DNA of 9,392 bases. Source: Gammaproteobacteria bacterium. GTDB lineage: Bacteria > Pseudomonadota > Gammaproteobacteria > Thiohalobacterales > Thiohalobacteraceae. The stretch covers positions 1 through 9,392 of the forward strand of contig JACRMO010000239.1 of assembly GCA_016214925.1 (NCBI GenBank). Direction: 5' to 3'. Below are positions 8,201-9,392 of the stretch, one piece after another; position 1 is the first letter of the stretch; each line of letters begins with the position of its first letter. The notes under the pieces are model-generated. The model had not been told where the DNA came from. It did not search any database and was given only the letters and a program-made list of their open reading frames with translations. Position numbers and translations under genes: made by a program.

Positions 8201-8348
8201 GCTCGGCTCCGGCACCGGTTCCGAAGTGATGCGCCGTATCGCCGCGCCGATGGTCGGCGGGATGATCAGTTCCACCGTGCTCACGCTGCTGGTCATACCC
8301 GCCGCGTTCCTGGTGTGGCAGCGGCGCAAAATCCACGGCATTGACTGA
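5229..8348 (+). CDS. cusA: CusA-type copper/silver RND efflux pump (HME family)
   Basis: The 1039-aa inner-membrane RND transporter exports Cu(I)/Ag(I) using the proton gradient. One transmembrane helix at about 13-32 is followed by a periplasmic domain to about 335, helices 2-6 (about 340-500), a helix near 529-550, a second periplasmic domain (about 555-865) and the last helices (about 872-1030). The methionines of the CusA metal relay are present at the E. coli positions: Met573 (LLYMPTT), Met623 (APLTMVET) and Met672 (RIDMLATG). Proton-relay residues are seen as Asp405 and Glu412 (VDAAIVMIEN), Glu933 (VAVETGVVML) and Lys976 (RLRPKLMTVA). These residues support monovalent copper/silver rather than Zn/Co/Ni specificity. 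The start ATG lies 4 nt after the cusB stop, with GGAG at 5218-5221, so the two genes are co-expressed. Length is normal and the frame is intact. Confidence 0.97.
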   Translation: MIKNLIHWSINNRFLVLLLTALLVAWGVVAIRMTPLDAIPDLSDVQVIIRTPYAGQAPRVVEDQITYPLTTAMLAVPKSTTVRGYSFFGDPYVYVLFEDGTDLYWARSRVLEYLSQVQGRLPKGVTPSLGPDATGVGWVYEYALVDRTGQHDLAQLRSIQDWFLKFELQTVPGVSEVATVGGVVKQYQVSVDPDRLRAFGLPLDTLSNAIQRANQETGGSVIELAEAEYMVRATGYLKRVEDIEQVPLGVNDNGTPILLRDVADVQLGPQMRRGMVDLDGEGEVVGGVVVMRSGENALATIRGVKEKLESLKRSLPAGVEIVPTYDRSNLIERAVDNLKGKLVEEFIIVALVCAAFLFHLRSSLVVVIFLPIGILTAFIIMHAQGINANIMSLGGIAVAIGAMVDAAIVMIENVHKHLEHDKNANEDRWELIARAAGEVGPALFFSLLIITLSFLPVFTLEAQEGRLFAPLAYTKTYAMAGAAGLSVTLVPVLMGYFIRGRVRPETANPLNRMFMALYRPCLDWVLRRPVTVIVLAVLIATSSLWPVLGVWPMQRQLGSEFMPTLDEGDLLYMPTTFPALSAGKAQQILQQTDKLIKSVPEVARVFGKIGRAETATDPAPLTMVETIVQLKPREQWRAGMTPEKLKAELNRAVMFPSLANTWVPPIKTRIDMLATGIKTPVGIKVSGPDLKILQGLGQRIEEVVRAVPGTLSAFSERVAGGRYLTIDIDRRAAARYALNIADIQDVVRMALGGMNITDTVEGLERYPVNLRYPQDIRDSLERVRLLPLVTPMGAQIALADVAAVRIDDGPDMIRSENARPNAWIYVDIEGRDLGSFVAEAQRAVAEQVALPPGYAVSWSGQYEYMQRAKERLTLVIPVTFAIIVLLLYVHFRDAMGMLPLALVGGFWLLYLLGYNLSVAVGVGFIALAGVAVETGVVMLLYLNLAWARVCAEKAVPSAADLREAVVEGALQRLRPKLMTVATIIAGLLPIMLGSGTGSEVMRRIAAPMVGGMISSTVLTLLVIPAAFLVWQRRKIHGID

Positions 8349-8354
8349 GGTCAA
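8341..8354 (+). promoter_or_regulatory. FNR/FixK/DNR-like box overlapping the cusA stop
   Basis: TTGAC-TGAG-GTCAA is a perfect 5+4+5 palindrome with the geometry of Crp/Fnr-superfamily sites (FNR consensus TTGAT-N4-ATCAA; other members accept TTGAC-N4-GTCAA). It lies 157 bases upstream of a Crp/Fnr-family gene whose recognition helix has the FNR-type E-x-x-S-R residues, so autoregulation is plausible. Its centre at 8347.5 would place a class II start site near 8389, with CATGAT (8376-8381) as a possible -10 element. This is an inference from spacing. Confidence 0.5.
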
Positions 8355-8374
8355 CGTTGGGATATCAATGGGGC

Positions 8375-8400
8375 GCATGATTACAACAATGTAATCATGC
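8375..8400. promoter_or_regulatory. 26-bp palindrome, probable operator
   Basis: GCATGATTACA (8375-8385) and TGTAATCATGC (8390-8400) are exact inverted copies around a 4-nt centre (ACAA). The 11-bp perfect arms are long for chance. No T run follows, so it is not an intrinsic terminator for cusA. It would cover the -10 region and start site predicted from the box at 8341-8354, where a dimeric repressor could block transcription. The binding protein is not identified; an RNA hairpin is the alternative. Confidence 0.55.
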
Positions 8401-8510
8401 CGTCATGGTGGGGACGGCGACGAATTGTATCTTCACGAAAGGGGGATGATGGTTGTTCAGGAGAGTGCAGGCAGGATGCTGTTCTTTTAATTAAGAGTTC
8501 GAGCCCGCAC

Positions 8511-9185
8511 ATGAATGATCATAAATACCTCGACAAGTTGCTTCAGCGCTATCCCGGTTTGTCCGATCACCTTGACGAAAAGTGCCGTAATTTACTGTTA
8601 AAGGCACGTCCAGTCAGTTTCGAGGCGGGTACGATGCTGTTCCGCGAGGCGGATCCCTGCCTCGATTTCATATGGCTGATCGATGGCGCCGTGCGCGTAT
8701 ACAAGCATTCCGAGGATGGCCGGGAGGTCACGTTGTATCGCGTCAATGCCGGTGAACTCTGCATCCTGGGCATCAATAATCTACTGCATGGGCGTCCTTG
8801 CGCAGCCGAGGCGCGCTGCGATGAGCCGGTCTCGGGGCTGTTGATCAGTGGTCCCGACTTCCTGAATGCCATTGACACCTCGCCCGGATTCCGCAGGTAT
8901 GTCATGGGGACACTCTCAAGCCGGCTCGATGAAATCACGCGACTGGTCTCGGATGTCGTGTTCCGTCGTCTCGATTTGCGGATGGCCTGTCTTCTCGGGC
9001 AGATGTTCGAGCGGTCGCGCGGCAGACCGATCGAGGTCACGCACGAGGCGCTCGCGCGCGAAGTGGGCACGAGTCGCGAGGTGGTCAGTCGCATCCTCAA
9101 GGAGTTCGAGCGCCAGCAATGCATACTGCTTTCGCGGGGCTGCATCCATCTCACCTCCGCGCAGGGTCTGGCGTGGTTCAAATAA
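8511..9185 (+). CDS. Crp/Fnr-family transcriptional regulator, cysteine-rich
   Basis: The 224-aa protein has a cyclic-nucleotide-binding-type beta-roll (about residues 30-115: FEAGTMLFREADP, FIWLIDGAVRVYKHSEDGREVTLYRVNAGELC), a dimerisation helix (about 125-160) and a C-terminal winged helix-turn-helix (about 174-215). The recognition helix, TSREVVSRILKEFE, carries E190, S193 and R194, equivalent to the FNR residues reading TTGAT-type half-sites. The four [4Fe-4S] cysteines of FNR are not in place, since there is no N-terminal CxxC cluster. Eight other cysteines occur (25, 50, 84, 97, 103, 160, 204, 211), with C84, C97 and C103 close together at the beta-roll tip. A cAMP pocket is not evident. 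The signal could be redox, sulfur or metal, and is unknown. The ATG at 8511 gives the normal family length; the frame opens farther upstream (8397), but that extension looks non-conserved. The Shine-Dalgarno is weak. Confidence 0.9.
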   Translation: MNDHKYLDKLLQRYPGLSDHLDEKCRNLLLKARPVSFEAGTMLFREADPCLDFIWLIDGAVRVYKHSEDGREVTLYRVNAGELCILGINNLLHGRPCAAEARCDEPVSGLLISGPDFLNAIDTSPGFRRYVMGTLSSRLDEITRLVSDVVFRRLDLRMACLLGQMFERSRGRPIEVTHEALAREVGTSREVVSRILKEFERQQCILLSRGCIHLTSAQGLAWFK

Positions 9186-9311
9186 GATTACTTGAGTAAC
9201 TGAGTATCCCGGTCAGGTATGATTTTTGTCTCGCGCGGCATTCCGGATGGTTTGTAATAAATGTTACAGACGCGGCAGGTCTCCAGAGCATATAGAGCGT
9301 ATACGGTCGTA

Positions 9312-9332
9312 CCCTTCCAGAGGCTGGAAGGG
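9312..9332 (+). repeat. Strong hairpin in the leader of the downstream gene
   Basis: CCCTTCCA (9312-9319) and TGGAAGGG (9325-9332) are exact inverted copies around GAGGC. A competing stem can form from GGCTG (9322-9326) with CAGCC (9336-9340), which shares bases with the first, so the two exclude each other. There is no T run after either, so an intrinsic terminator is unlikely. The element is 53 nt before the start codon at 9385 and may be a leader structure or an operator. Confidence 0.5.
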
Positions 9333-9370
9333 GAGCAGCCGACAAATGACGAACCGATTATTGCAAACGC

Positions 9371-9376
9371 GGAGGT
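9371..9376 (+). promoter_or_regulatory. Strong Shine-Dalgarno of the gene leaving the window
   Basis: GGAGGT with 8 nt to the ATG at 9385. This is close to ideal and favours that start over the in-frame ATG at 9346. Confidence 0.7.
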
Positions 9377-9384
9377 GTGTGGGC

Positions 9385-9392
9385 ATGAAGCC
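9385..9392 (+). CDS. Start of a downstream gene (only Met-Lys visible)
   Basis: ATG AAG CC at the right edge follows a near-ideal Shine-Dalgarno. The same frame is open from an upstream ATG at 9346, giving a possible 13-residue longer start with poorer ribosome binding. Met-Lys is a common beginning for exported proteins, but nothing about function can be said. Confidence 0.5.

Larger units (their letters stand above)
9186..9384 (+). other. Intergenic leader between the Crp/Fnr gene and the next gene
   Basis: This region of about 200 bases is more AT-rich at its start than the flanking genes. It contains TTACT-TG-AGTAA (9188-9199) just after the regulator's stop, TGTAA-N6-TTACA (9254-9269), the hairpin at 9312-9332 and a strong ribosome binding site at its end. 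I see no clear sigma-70 promoter and no convincing intrinsic terminator for the Crp/Fnr gene. The downstream gene may therefore share its transcript or depend on an activator. Confidence 0.45.

Noticed and set aside
8375..8400. Palindrome as the intrinsic terminator of the cus operon
   Set aside because: The stem is AT-containing and no T run follows on either strand; the next bases are CGTCATGG.
8397..8510. N-terminal extension of the Crp/Fnr protein from the ATG at 8397
   Set aside because: The 38 extra residues (Trp/Arg/Ser/Cys-rich) are unlike the family. The start lies within the palindrome arm and has no ribosome binding site; 8511 gives the normal length.
9254..9269. TGTAA-N6-TTACA as a second copy of the 8375-8400 operator
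   Set aside because: It shares the TGTAA/TTACA words, but the half-sites face the opposite way with different spacing and the arms are only 5 bp. The similarity is too weak to claim a common regulator.

Overview
The window looks like chromosomal DNA of a GC-rich gammaproteobacterium. The clues are the style of the copper/silver RND system, the FNR-like regulator, and a V/A-type ATPase gene of the kind some sulfur-oxidising Chromatiales and relatives carry. The lineage is an inference from gene content only. No rRNA, tRNA, CRISPR array, transposase or integrase was seen.

Layout. (1) Positions 1-1333, minus strand: the first 444 codons of a V/A-type ATP synthase subunit I (membrane subunit a), running off the left edge. 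(2) 1424-1688, minus strand: an unrecognised 71-aa protein with a near-perfect ribosome binding site, its own rho-independent terminator and a perfect 7-bp hairpin in its leader. (3) 1689-2084: about 400 bases without a convincing gene, holding the divergent upstream regions. (4) 2085-8348, plus strand: a copper/silver efflux operon. Its genes encode a secreted Cys/His-rich small protein, a TolC-family outer-membrane factor, a CusB adaptor with a metal-binding N-terminus and a fused C-terminal CusF domain, and the CusA pump. CusA has methionines at 573, 623 and 672, the same positions as the E. coli CusA copper/silver pathway. (5) 8341-8510: a regulatory region with an FNR/FixK-like box (TTGAC-N4-GTCAA) and a perfect palindrome of two 11-bp arms. 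(6) 8511-9185: a cysteine-rich Crp/Fnr-family regulator without the FNR iron-sulfur ligand cluster. (7) 9186-9392: a leader with a strong hairpin, ending at the first codons of another plus-strand gene.

How the genes work together. The small secreted protein, outer-membrane factor, CusB-CusF adaptor and CusA pump would form one envelope-spanning route that collects Cu(I)/Ag(I) in the periplasm and exports it. The stop of the outer-membrane factor overlaps the adaptor start (ATGA), and only 4 bases separate the adaptor from the pump, so the three are very likely co-transcribed and partly translationally coupled.

The main anomaly is in the outer-membrane factor. Its reading frame breaks near 3560 and about 9 residues appear to be missing, so the tripartite pump would lack its exit duct unless another TolC-like protein supplies it or the break is an assembly error. 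The second point of interest is the control region before the Crp/Fnr gene, where an activator-type box and a long palindrome are spaced as if they frame one promoter.
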